Positions 16,275 to 23,775 of a stretch of DNA of 64,000 bases are shown here, piece after piece. A model generated the notes under the pieces. It was not told where the DNA came from and ran no database searches. It was given only the letters and a program-made list of their open reading frames with translations. The stretch comes from JAILEN01 sp036723975 (lineage in GTDB: Bacteria > Bacillota > Clostridia > Lachnospirales > Lachnospiraceae): contig DAIMGJ010000008.1 of the NCBI GenBank assembly GCA_036723975.1, positions 1-64,000 on the forward strand, given 5' to 3'. The translations under genes and the position numbers were made by a program. The stretch's first letter is position 1; each line of letters starts with the position of its first letter.

Positions 16275-16348
16275 GGGCATTCATAAAGCAAAAACCCGGC
16301 CAAATTCTTACTTTATGAATGCCCGCCCGACCATAGCCGGACGGGCAT
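16275..16348 (-). promoter_or_regulatory. Intergenic stem-loops between binding protein and permeases
   Basis: Two inverted repeats lie between the binding-protein and permease genes. GGGCATTCATAAAG (16275-16288) pairs with CTTTATGAATGCCC (16311-16324). ATGCCCG (16319-16325) pairs with CGGGCAT (16342-16348). They overlap, so only one can form fully at a time. Neither is followed by a clean T-run, which favours mRNA stabilisation or partial attenuation rather than a full stop. Confidence 0.7.
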
Positions 16349-16382
16349 CCGTATAAGAATTTAATATTTAATCAAGTAATGA

Positions 16383-17798
16383 TTAGTGAGACAATGCAGG
16401 ATAGGTTGTTTCAACATCTGCGTAGAACTTCTCTAATGCACCGTCTAAGTCTGTATTTCCATCGAAGTAGTTCTTCATTGCCTGCTGGAACTTCTCGGTA
16501 CATCCCTGATCGTAACCTGAGATGTTAGAAAGATCGATTGTCTTAACGCCAGCGCAGAAGATTTCGTTCGGGTTCTGTCCGCCAAGGATGTCATCACCGA
16601 AGGAATCATCAGCTGCAATTGCTTCCATAACCTTAGAGTTGTTAGCAAAGTCATGGTCATCTTTAACGATGTCTGTAAGAACATCTTCATCGCAAGTCAT
16701 TGTTCTCATGATGTCTGCTACTAAGTCAGCATTATCTGTTCCTGTAGCGCCGCAAATCCATGTACCACCCCAGTAGAATGACTGAGGTCCAACACAAAGT
16801 CCCCAACGTCCTGAGTTAGCGATTGATCCATCCTGATCAGCTGCCATACAGAAGTCGATTAACCATGCAGGTCCAAAGTAAGCAAATGTCTTTCCATCCG
16901 GATAGAAGCCTGCATTCCAAGCATCACCCCAAAGGTCTTCTGTGCTTGTTTCGCCAGCATCTACCATTTCCTTAGACATCTCAACCCATTTCATGATGTT
17001 GTCATCAATCTGGATCTTCTTGTCTGCAGAAACCCATGGCTTAGAAACGTTGTTTGAGAATACACGGAAGGTATCGTTTGTGGTTGCCTGCATCTTGTAT
17101 CCTTTTTCTTTGAATAACTTAGCGGTTTCAAGATAGGTATCCCAATCCTTAACATATTCCTGAACTTCCTCCGGATCTTCTGTTCCGAGAACTTCCAAAG
17201 CTGCATCTCTGTTGTAGATTAAGCCAGCCGGGCATCCCTGCCAAGAAAGACCTTTAAGGACTCCGTTAGAATCTGTCATAACGTCTTTGGTGTACTGATA
17301 CTGATTAGCTGTATCTGCATCTGTAATACCAAGATCAGCAACGCTCATTGTAGCGTCTGTATCTACATATTTAAGAGCGTAATCTGCTTCAACCAAGAAT
17401 AAGTCAACCTTATCATCGGCTGCTGCATCTGCCTGATTTAATAATGCTTCGTCCAATGCGTTCTGATAAGCATTGTCTTTAGAAGGTGTGATGTGCCATA
17501 CAACCTTAACATCACCAATCTTACCTTCTACAGTACCTTCAGCAGCACCGTCCTCATTTGTCTCAAGGTTGTTTGCTGTTTCAGTGTAATCTGCGTAATG
17601 ATCGGTAACACGGCTCTTAAACTCCTCGTTCCAACAATAGATGTTAAGTACCTGGCCCTGCTCTGTAGTTTCAACGGCTGCTGTATCTCCGCCATCTGCT
17701 GTAGCAGCGGAGTCACCACCCTTGGAACCGCATGCTGCGAGACCAAATACCATGGTTGCTGCAAGTGCAAGACTTGCAATTGCTTTCAATCGCTTCAT
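16383..17798 (-). CDS. Extracellular sugar-binding lipoprotein, likely cellobiose/cellodextrin
   Basis: The 471-residue protein has a lipoprotein signal: M-K-R-L-K, a hydrophobic core and the lipobox GLAACG, with the lipidated Cys near residue 23. The mature part is a type I (family 1) solute-binding protein with many Asp and Trp residues (for example LSWQGCPAGLIYNRD and GFYPDGKTFAYFGPAW). It delivers sugar to the two permeases encoded next. The ligand is inferred from the adjacent cellobiose phosphorylase and beta-glucosidase. The RBS is AAGGAGGAG. Confidence 0.9.
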   Translation of the reverse strand: MKRLKAIASLALAATMVFGLAACGSKGGDSAATADGGDTAAVETTEQGQVLNIYCWNEEFKSRVTDHYADYTETANNLETNEDGAAEGTVEGKIGDVKVVWHITPSKDNAYQNALDEALLNQADAAADDKVDLFLVEADYALKYVDTDATMSVADLGITDADTANQYQYTKDVMTDSNGVLKGLSWQGCPAGLIYNRDAALEVLGTEDPEEVQEYVKDWDTYLETAKLFKEKGYKMQATTNDTFRVFSNNVSKPWVSADKKIQIDDNIMKWVEMSKEMVDAGETSTEDLWGDAWNAGFYPDGKTFAYFGPAWLIDFCMAADQDGSIANSGRWGLCVGPQSFYWGGTWICGATGTDNADLVADIMRTMTCDEDVLTDIVKDDHDFANNSKVMEAIAADDSFGDDILGGQNPNEIFCAGVKTIDLSNISGYDQGCTEKFQQAMKNYFDGNTDLDGALEKFYADVETTYPALSH

Positions 17799-17872
17799 TT
17801 CTTCTCCTCCTTAAAGCTTAACTGAAAATTTATCATGAACAGAGGTACTTACTCTGTCATAATCCTATGTAA

Positions 17873-18886
17873 TTAACGTAAATCTTTAACGGATTTTCCT
17901 TCTAAAATCTCTCCTGTAATAAAGATTTGTTCTACCACGGAAGTCTTTGGGGCTTCGATGGTTTCAATAAGTTTCTTGGCTGACGCCCGACCGATTTCCT
18001 CGGCACTCTGTTTATAAGTAGTAAGCCGTGGGCGAAGCACCTGGGATAACATCACACCATCGTATCCTGCAACACTGACATCTTCCGGAATGGAAAGCCC
18101 CATCTTTTCCAAGGCATTCATTCCTCCGATGTAGGAAAAATCATCGGGATACAAAATAGCGGTCGGTGGATCCGGAAGTTCCATTAGTTTAAAAGTAGCT
18201 TCCGCACTCTGTTTAGGATCGTGGAATCTTGCTTCTATCAGGTATTCATCCTTTACTTCAATCCCGGCTTCATCCATCGCCCTGTAAAAACCCTTTAATC
18301 GTTTTCTGGCAACAGATGTAAGTTCGCCATGAACGTATGCGATTTTTTTATGTCCTTTTTCGATAAAGTACTTTGCCAGCGAATATCCACCGTCAATATT
18401 GTCAGATAAAACACTGGAACAATCATTTGTTACATAATCGATAACCACGATGGGCACTTCACTTCGAATCAAAGAAAGGATTCCTTCGGATTCGAAATCT
18501 TCACTTACGATAATGACACCATCACATCTTCTGTATCTGCAATGTTCCAAATAAGAACCATAGCCAATAACATTCGATATAAAAGTGATGTCATATCCGT
18601 TTTCTTCTGCTTCATCCTTGGCACTGTCCAATACTGCCGAAAAGTATTCGTGAGCCAAACCGGATCCGGTGTTATCCCGGTAGACCACTCCGATATTATG
18701 GGAGGTATTGGTCTTTAACTGTCTGGCTGCCGCATTTGGCATATAATGTAATTCATCTGCCGCCCGGCGAACTCTTTCGATTGTTTCTTTACTAACATCC
18801 GAATAACCGTTCAGCGCCTTGCTTACCGTAGCAGGTGATACACCGCAGGCCTTGGATATATCCCGTATTGTTACCATTTCCTTCAT
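17873..18886 (-). CDS. LacI-family transcriptional regulator of the cellobiose locus
   Basis: The 337-residue protein has the N-terminal LacI helix-turn-helix (TIRDISKACGVSPATVSKAL, then YSDVSKETIERV) and hinge region. A periplasmic-binding-like sugar-binding domain follows, with RCDGVIIV, the K-K-I-A-Y-V-H-G strand and YPDDFSYIGGMNAL. It lies head-to-head with the cellobiose phosphorylase gene and just upstream of the binding-protein gene. It therefore probably controls both directions in response to cellobiose or a derivative. ATG codons three residues apart (17873-18886 versus an internal Met4) make the exact start uncertain. Confidence 0.9.
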   Translation of the reverse strand: MKEMVTIRDISKACGVSPATVSKALNGYSDVSKETIERVRRAADELHYMPNAAARQLKTNTSHNIGVVYRDNTGSGLAHEYFSAVLDSAKDEAEENGYDITFISNVIGYGSYLEHCRYRRCDGVIIVSEDFESEGILSLIRSEVPIVVIDYVTNDCSSVLSDNIDGGYSLAKYFIEKGHKKIAYVHGELTSVARKRLKGFYRAMDEAGIEVKDEYLIEARFHDPKQSAEATFKLMELPDPPTAILYPDDFSYIGGMNALEKMGLSIPEDVSVAGYDGVMLSQVLRPRLTTYKQSAEEIGRASAKKLIETIEAPKTSVVEQIFITGEILEGKSVKDLR

Positions 18887-18974
18887 CTTTCCTATCTTTT
18901 CGGAACCTGTTTCGGTAGGTTTTATGCGGTCTTGCGCGGTTTCGAAAAGTGCGAACTCGTTTTCGTTAATTTGA

Positions 18975-19003
18975 TTCTAAATCGGTTTCGTTAAAAAGTA
19001 AAT
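18975..19003 (-). promoter_or_regulatory. Candidate promoter of the LacI gene
   Basis: Minus strand: TTTACT (18998-19003), 17-bp spacer, TAGAAT (18975-18980). The spacer holds CGAAACCG, which resembles the operator half-sites nearby and may allow self-repression. Confidence 0.45.
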
Positions 19004-19020
19004 AGGTCAACTTTCACATT

Positions 19021-19036
19021 ACGAAAACGTTTTATT
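19021..19036. promoter_or_regulatory. Candidate LacI/CcpA-type operator
   Basis: A perfect 10-bp palindrome AAAACGTTTT (19024-19033) has the central CG typical of LacI-family and cre sites. It lies between the two divergent promoters. Similar partial sites (CGTTTTCG, GGTTTCG) occur at 18940-18990. Which regulator uses it cannot be told from the sequence. Confidence 0.5.
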
Positions 19037-19078
19037 TGTGCAATATGCACAGTTTTGCTTTTTTCACGCTTTTATTAG

Positions 19079-19107
19079 TTTACAAAGTGACGGATGCTAT
19101 ATATAAT
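19079..19107 (+). promoter_or_regulatory. Promoter of the cellobiose phosphorylase gene
   Basis: TTTACA (19079-19084), a 17-bp spacer and TATAAT (19102-19107). The start codon is about 55 bases downstream, after AGGAGG at 19151-19156. Confidence 0.75.
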
Positions 19108-19121
19108 GAAGAAAACCTTTC

Positions 19122-19135
19122 CGAAATCGTATTCG
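19122..19135. promoter_or_regulatory. Candidate LacI operator just downstream of the promoter
   Basis: CGAAATCGTATTCG is an imperfect palindrome with CGAA/TTCG arms around a central CG. It is about 15 bases after the -10 box, where a bound repressor would block initiation. Confidence 0.5.
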
Positions 19136-19165
19136 TTAAACAACAGTTTCAGGAGGATTATAATA

Positions 19166-21601
19166 ATGAAATATGGTTATTTTGATGACGCGAACAGAGA
19201 GTATGTCATTACTACTCCGCGTACACCGCTTCCTTGGATCAATTATCTTGGATCCATGGAATTCTTCGGACTCTTTTCCAACACAGCCGGAGGCTACGAC
19301 TTCTATAAGGATGCTAAACTTTTAAGACTCACACGATATCGCTATAACAACTCCCCTTACGATTGCGGCGGACGTTACTACTATATTAAAGACGGTGACA
19401 CCGTTTGGAATCCGGGATGGCAGCCGGTACAGACCGAGCTTGATGCTTATACCTGCCGTCACGGTATGGGGTATTCCGTTATTACCGGTAAGAAAAATGA
19501 TTTGGAAGCGGAACTTTTAGCTTTTGTACCGATTTCCGACAACTGTGAAATCAACCGCATCAGGCTTACAAACCTTTCTTCTTCCAAAAAAGAAATCGAC
19601 TTGTTCAGCTACATCGAATTCTGTTTATGGAATGCAGAAGACGATTCCACCAACTTCCAGAGAAACTTCTCCACCGGAGAGGTAGAAGTAGTCGGAAGCA
19701 CAATTTATCATAAGACAGAATATCGCGAGCGTCGCAGACACTATGCAATCTATACGGTTAACAAAGAAGTAGACGGTTTTGACACCAGCCGTGACGAGTT
19801 TGTAGGACTCTATAACGGTGCCAGAAACCCTCAGGTAGTTGCAGAAGGAAAGAGCCACAACTCCGTATGTCACGGATGGGCACCTGTGGGAAGCCATCAC
19901 TTAAAAGTTTCATTGGAACCGGGAGCTACCGAAAGTTTCGTATTCCTTCTCGGATACATCGAAAATCCGAAAGATCAGAAATTCGAAGCGCCGAATGTGG
20001 TAAACAAAAAGCCGGCCATCGAAATGATGAGCAAATACGATACCGATGCAAAGGTAGACAAAGCATTTGATGACTTAAAAGTTTATTGGAACGAACTTCT
20101 TTCCAAATATAATGTAAATTCCGATGACGAGAAGTTAAACCGTCTCGTTAACATCTGGAATCAGTATCAGTGTATGATTACCTTTAACATGTCTCGTTCC
20201 GCAAGTTATTTCGAGAGTGGAATGGGAAGAGGTATGGGATTCAGAGATTCCTGCCAGGATTTGCTTGGTTTCGTACATTTGGTACCGGAACGTGCCCGTG
20301 AAAGAATTATTGATATTGCTAATACCCAGTTTGAAAACGGAAGCACCTATCATCAGTACCAGCCTCTTACAAAAAGAGGAAATGCTGCCATCGGTGGCGG
20401 ATTTAACGATGATCCTTTGTGGCTCATTGCCTGTGTATGTGCTTACCTTCGTGAAACCGGAGACTTTAGCATCTTAGATGAAAAGTGTGCTTTCGATAAC
20501 GACGAATCAAAAGCTACTCCGCTTTTGGATCACTTGGATCGAAGCTTTACCTATATTGCGAAAAACTTAGGACCACATGCGCTTCCGTTAATCGGACGTG
20601 CAGACTGGAACGACTGCTTGAACTTAAACTGCTTCTCCGAGGAGCCGGGGGAGAGCTTCCAGATTACAGGACCAAGTGAAGGCCCGGTTGCAGAATCTGT
20701 ATTTATCGCAGGATTGTTCGTTAAATACGGAAAAGAATACGCTTCTCTTCTTTCTCGCATCGGAAAAGAAGATCGTGCAAAAGAAGTAACCGCTGAAGTT
20801 GAAAAAATGGTTGCAGCCGTTGAAGACAAAGGTTGGGACGGTGAATGGTTCGTCCGTGCATATGATGCATACTCAAATCCGGTTGGTTCCAAGTCCTGCG
20901 AAGAAGGACAGATTTATATTGAGCCTCAGGGAATGTGCGTTATGGCAGGCATCGGTGTAGAAAACGGCAAAGCAGAAAAAGCGTTAAAATCTGTTAAAGA
21001 AAAATTGGATACAAAGTTTGGTATTACACTTTTACAGCCGGCTTATACAAAATATCATGTTGAACTTGGTGAGATTACTTCTTATCCGCCCGGATACAAA
21101 GAAAATGCCGGTATCTTCTGTCACAACAATCCATGGATTGCATGTGCGGAAACTGTAGTCGGTCATGGTAATCGTGCATTTGAAGTATTTAAAAAGACTT
21201 GCCCGATTTACCTGGAAGAGATTTCTGATATCCACCGTACCGAGCCATATGTATACTGCCAGATGGTAGCAGGATGTGACGCTCCTACCTTCGGTGAAGG
21301 AAAGAACTCATGGCTTACCGGAACCGCTGCATGGACCTTCACAGCAATGAGCCAGTACATTTTGGGAATCCAGCCAACATTTGACGGACTTATGGTAAAT
21401 CCTTGTATTCCGTCTGATAACAAGGGTTATAAGATTTCCCGTACCTATCGTGATTGCGTATACAACATCGAAGTCAAGAACCCGAAGGGTGTTCAAAAGG
21501 GCGTAGCTTCCATGACAGTAGACGGCGAGACCGTTTCCGGAAATATTATTCCGATTGCAAAAGATAAAAAACAGGTTTCAGTTGTTGTTACCATGGGCTA
21601 A
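19166..21601 (+). CDS. Cellobiose phosphorylase (GH94)
   Basis: This cytosolic enzyme splits cellobiose with phosphate into glucose 1-phosphate and glucose, saving ATP. The 811-residue protein starts at MKYGYFDDANREYVIT after AGGAGG; the upstream ATG at 19094 was rejected. The catalytic acid lies in IGRADWNDCLNLNCF. Other GH94 landmarks are RYNNSPYDCGGRYYYIKDG, NMSRSASYFESGMGRGMGF and KENAGIFCHNNPWIACAE. From memory it closely follows the Ruminococcus-type cellobiose phosphorylase, more so than chitobiose phosphorylases. The GH1 gene follows on the same strand. Confidence 0.93.
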   Translation: MKYGYFDDANREYVITTPRTPLPWINYLGSMEFFGLFSNTAGGYDFYKDAKLLRLTRYRYNNSPYDCGGRYYYIKDGDTVWNPGWQPVQTELDAYTCRHGMGYSVITGKKNDLEAELLAFVPISDNCEINRIRLTNLSSSKKEIDLFSYIEFCLWNAEDDSTNFQRNFSTGEVEVVGSTIYHKTEYRERRRHYAIYTVNKEVDGFDTSRDEFVGLYNGARNPQVVAEGKSHNSVCHGWAPVGSHHLKVSLEPGATESFVFLLGYIENPKDQKFEAPNVVNKKPAIEMMSKYDTDAKVDKAFDDLKVYWNELLSKYNVNSDDEKLNRLVNIWNQYQCMITFNMSRSASYFESGMGRGMGFRDSCQDLLGFVHLVPERARERIIDIANTQFENGSTYHQYQPLTKRGNAAIGGGFNDDPLWLIACVCAYLRETGDFSILDEKCAFDNDESKATPLLDHLDRSFTYIAKNLGPHALPLIGRADWNDCLNLNCFSEEPGESFQITGPSEGPVAESVFIAGLFVKYGKEYASLLSRIGKEDRAKEVTAEVEKMVAAVEDKGWDGEWFVRAYDAYSNPVGSKSCEEGQIYIEPQGMCVMAGIGVENGKAEKALKSVKEKLDTKFGITLLQPAYTKYHVELGEITSYPPGYKENAGIFCHNNPWIACAETVVGHGNRAFEVFKKTCPIYLEEISDIHRTEPYVYCQMVAGCDAPTFGEGKNSWLTGTAAWTFTAMSQYILGIQPTFDGLMVNPCIPSDNKGYKISRTYRDCVYNIEVKNPKGVQKGVASMTVDGETVSGNIIPIAKDKKQVSVVVTMG

Positions 21602-21644
21602 ACGCCCGTGGTATGCAGCTGCATATAAACAGAAAGTAGTTTTT

Positions 21645-22997
21645 ATGAGTTTTAATAAAGATTTTTATTGGGGCTGTGCTACCAGTTCCTACCAAATAGA
21701 GGGCGGCGACCAAAACGATGGTCGCGGTCTTAATATTTGGGATGTTTTTTGTAAAGATGAAGGTCGGGTTTTTGATGGTCACACGGGAGATATTGCCTGT
21801 GACCATTATCATCGTTATAAAGAAGACGTAGATATTATGGCTTCTCTTGGTCTAAAAGCATATCGCTTTTCCATCAACTGGGCCCGGGTGATGCCGGATG
21901 GTTTTGGGAAAGTAAACGAAAAGGGAATTAAGTTCTACAGCGACCTTATCGATTATTTATTGGAAAAAGGAATTACTCCATTTGTAACTTTATATCATTG
22001 GGAACTTCCCTATGAAATTCATAAACGAGGCGGATGGATGAATCCGGATATTGTGGAATGGTTTGGTGACTATGCCGCATTGATTTCCGATCGATTTTCC
22101 GATCGTGTTACACACTTTTTTACCCTTAACGAACCCCAGGTATTTATAGGATTGGGGTACAATACCGGAGAGCATGCTCCGGGATTAAAGTGTACATTAA
22201 CCGACCAGTTAATCATGCACAAGAACGTTTTAAAAGCCCAAGGTCGTGGCGTGCAGCGTCTTCGTGAAAAAGCGCATCAACCGGTAGAAATCGGCTTTGC
22301 CCCCACCGGTTCCATGAACTATCCCTCTTCCGATGATCCCAAAGACATTGAAGCCTGCCGCAAGCACTTCTTTTCTCAGGATCCTCGCTTGGAGCGTTGG
22401 GCCTGGAGTGTATCTGCCTGGTCCGATCCGGTGCTCTTAGGTTCCTTCCCAGAGGACTTCTTGACTCGTTATGAAGCCTACATGCCGAAATACACGGATG
22501 CAGATATGCGGTTAATTTCCGAACCTACAGATATTTACGGGCAGAACATGTATAACGGTCACGAAATTCATATGGGTAAAGACGGAGAGCCGGAAGTGGT
22601 AGAACGCCCAATTGGCTTTCCAATTACAGGAAATATGTGGCCGGTAACCCCGGACTCTATGTATTGGGGTCCCTATTTCTTATACGAACGTTATAAGAAG
22701 CCGCTTTATATCACAGAAAACGGATGCTGTTTTCCGGACTTTATTTCTTTGGACCAAAGGGTTCACGATTCCGATCGTGTCAACTTTTTACAAAAGTATT
22801 TAAAACGCTTAGAAGATGTCACGGAAGAAATCGATCTTCGCGGATACTTCGAATGGTCTCTTCTGGATAACTTTGAATGGAACTTCGGATATCGCGATCG
22901 TTTTGGAATTGTCTATGTAGACTATGAGACCCAGAAGCGGACACTAAAGGATTCTGCGTACTGGTACAGAGACTTTATAAAATCAAGAACAAAATAA
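21645..22997 (+). CDS. Beta-glucosidase (GH1)
   Basis: GH1 enzymes hydrolyse beta-glucosides with retention. The acid/base Glu is in FFTLNEPQ and the nucleophile Glu in PLYITENGCC. The N-terminus MSFNKDFYWGCATSSYQIEGG and the C-terminal FEWNFGYRDRFG block are standard. I start at 21645 to remove a 30-residue frame overlapping the upstream gene; the preceding AGAAAG is a weak site, so translation may be coupled. Length 450 is typical. No phospho-sugar pocket was identified, so free cellobiose or cellodextrins are the likely substrates. No signal peptide, so cytosolic. Confidence 0.9.
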   Translation: MSFNKDFYWGCATSSYQIEGGDQNDGRGLNIWDVFCKDEGRVFDGHTGDIACDHYHRYKEDVDIMASLGLKAYRFSINWARVMPDGFGKVNEKGIKFYSDLIDYLLEKGITPFVTLYHWELPYEIHKRGGWMNPDIVEWFGDYAALISDRFSDRVTHFFTLNEPQVFIGLGYNTGEHAPGLKCTLTDQLIMHKNVLKAQGRGVQRLREKAHQPVEIGFAPTGSMNYPSSDDPKDIEACRKHFFSQDPRLERWAWSVSAWSDPVLLGSFPEDFLTRYEAYMPKYTDADMRLISEPTDIYGQNMYNGHEIHMGKDGEPEVVERPIGFPITGNMWPVTPDSMYWGPYFLYERYKKPLYITENGCCFPDFISLDQRVHDSDRVNFLQKYLKRLEDVTEEIDLRGYFEWSLLDNFEWNFGYRDRFGIVYVDYETQKRTLKDSAYWYRDFIKSRTK

Positions 22998-23005
22998 TTA
23001 CAAAG

Positions 23006-23075
23006 AAAAAATCTCAAATGATTTTCATGTAGGTCGCTTCCTTGGCGGCCGATGAAAATTCATTTGAGATTTTTT
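23006..23075. terminator. Bidirectional terminator between convergent genes
   Basis: AAAAAATCTCAAATGA (left) pairs with the complement at the right end over about 23 bases with one bulge, flanked by A-runs and T-runs on the two strands. It separates the GH1 gene (+) from the HExxH gene (-). Confidence 0.9.
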
Positions 23076-23080
23076 ATGTA

Positions 23081-23623
23081 CTATACTGCGTAATTCGCTC
23101 TAGCACCCACACCAATATCATTTAAAAGCGATTTCGCATTCGCTTTATAAGGGTTTTCTTTTTGTCCGTCTTTCGGAAGCTCTAGTGTTGTATTTGTAAC
23201 ACCGCCTGACACATAAGTACGTCCGCACTCCGGACAAACCGCAGTGTGAATGGCCACCCCCGCATGAATCACTCTTCCGCCTTCCATAGCAGCCTTCTTA
23301 TAAGCATTTGATACGTGTTCGCCTTCGTGTGCGCGGACTGCTGCCCCTGCAGCCTGTGGAGAAATATGGGTCGCGGATTTAAAAGATACATTCTCATCAG
23401 ATCCATCCTGATACTTTCTCTCACGACAAGTCTCACAATTCTCCGGAGAAGACTTAAATCCGGGTCTCGCATTCGGGTCCTTTCCTTCTACTTTATCCGA
23501 AGAGGCTCCAATGCCTTCTGCTGCCAAGCGATCATGTACGCTCTCGTCAGAAGAGCCCACCCCCATATAGGCACCGTAATCTGTATACCCCAAAGAGAAT
23601 GCGCCAATAATACCGATATTCAT
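23081..23623 (-). CDS. Small HExxH protein with two CxxC motifs (SprA-related-like)
   Basis: This 180-residue protein has no signal peptide or membrane segment. A C-E-T-C pair (Cys63, Cys66) is followed by KYQDGSDENVSFKSATHISP. Then AVRAHEGEHVSNAYKKA puts a metalloprotease-like HExxH motif at His99, Glu100 and His103. A second C-P-E-C pair (Cys130, Cys133) comes near the C-terminus. The pattern fits a putative metallopeptidase family that I recall as SprA-related. Whether it is an active protease, and on what substrate, is unknown. It stands alone, with its own promoter and a terminator. Confidence 0.8.
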   Translation of the reverse strand: MNIGIIGAFSLGYTDYGAYMGVGSSDESVHDRLAAEGIGASSDKVEGKDPNARPGFKSSPENCETCRERKYQDGSDENVSFKSATHISPQAAGAAVRAHEGEHVSNAYKKAAMEGGRVIHAGVAIHTAVCPECGRTYVSGGVTNTTLELPKDGQKENPYKANAKSLLNDIGVGARANYAV

Positions 23624-23716
23624 TCGTCATCCTCCTTTCACACACAGACCAACCTGTCACATGCATCCATGCAACAAACACAATCCCTCATCCCTGATTC
23701 TTTATACTGTATACAT

Positions 23717-23745
23717 ATTATATCCCGTTTTTATTTACTACACAA
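23717..23745 (-). promoter_or_regulatory. Candidate promoter of the HExxH gene
   Basis: Minus strand: TTGTGT (23740-23745), 17-bp spacer, TATAAT (23717-23722), about 95 bases before the start codon. A perfect -10 box with a weaker -35. Confidence 0.55.
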
Positions 23746-23775
23746 CATCCATTTTGTGTCTATTAAGTGCAAGGA

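Noticed and set aside
17799..17872. Short repeat ACAGAG/CTCTGT ahead of the binding-protein gene as an operator
   Set aside because: Six-base arms are too short to support a site, and no promoter was clear there.
19094..19165. Upstream ATG of cellobiose phosphorylase
   Set aside because: It overlaps the promoter -10 region and lacks a ribosome binding site; MKYGYFDDANREY is the conserved start.
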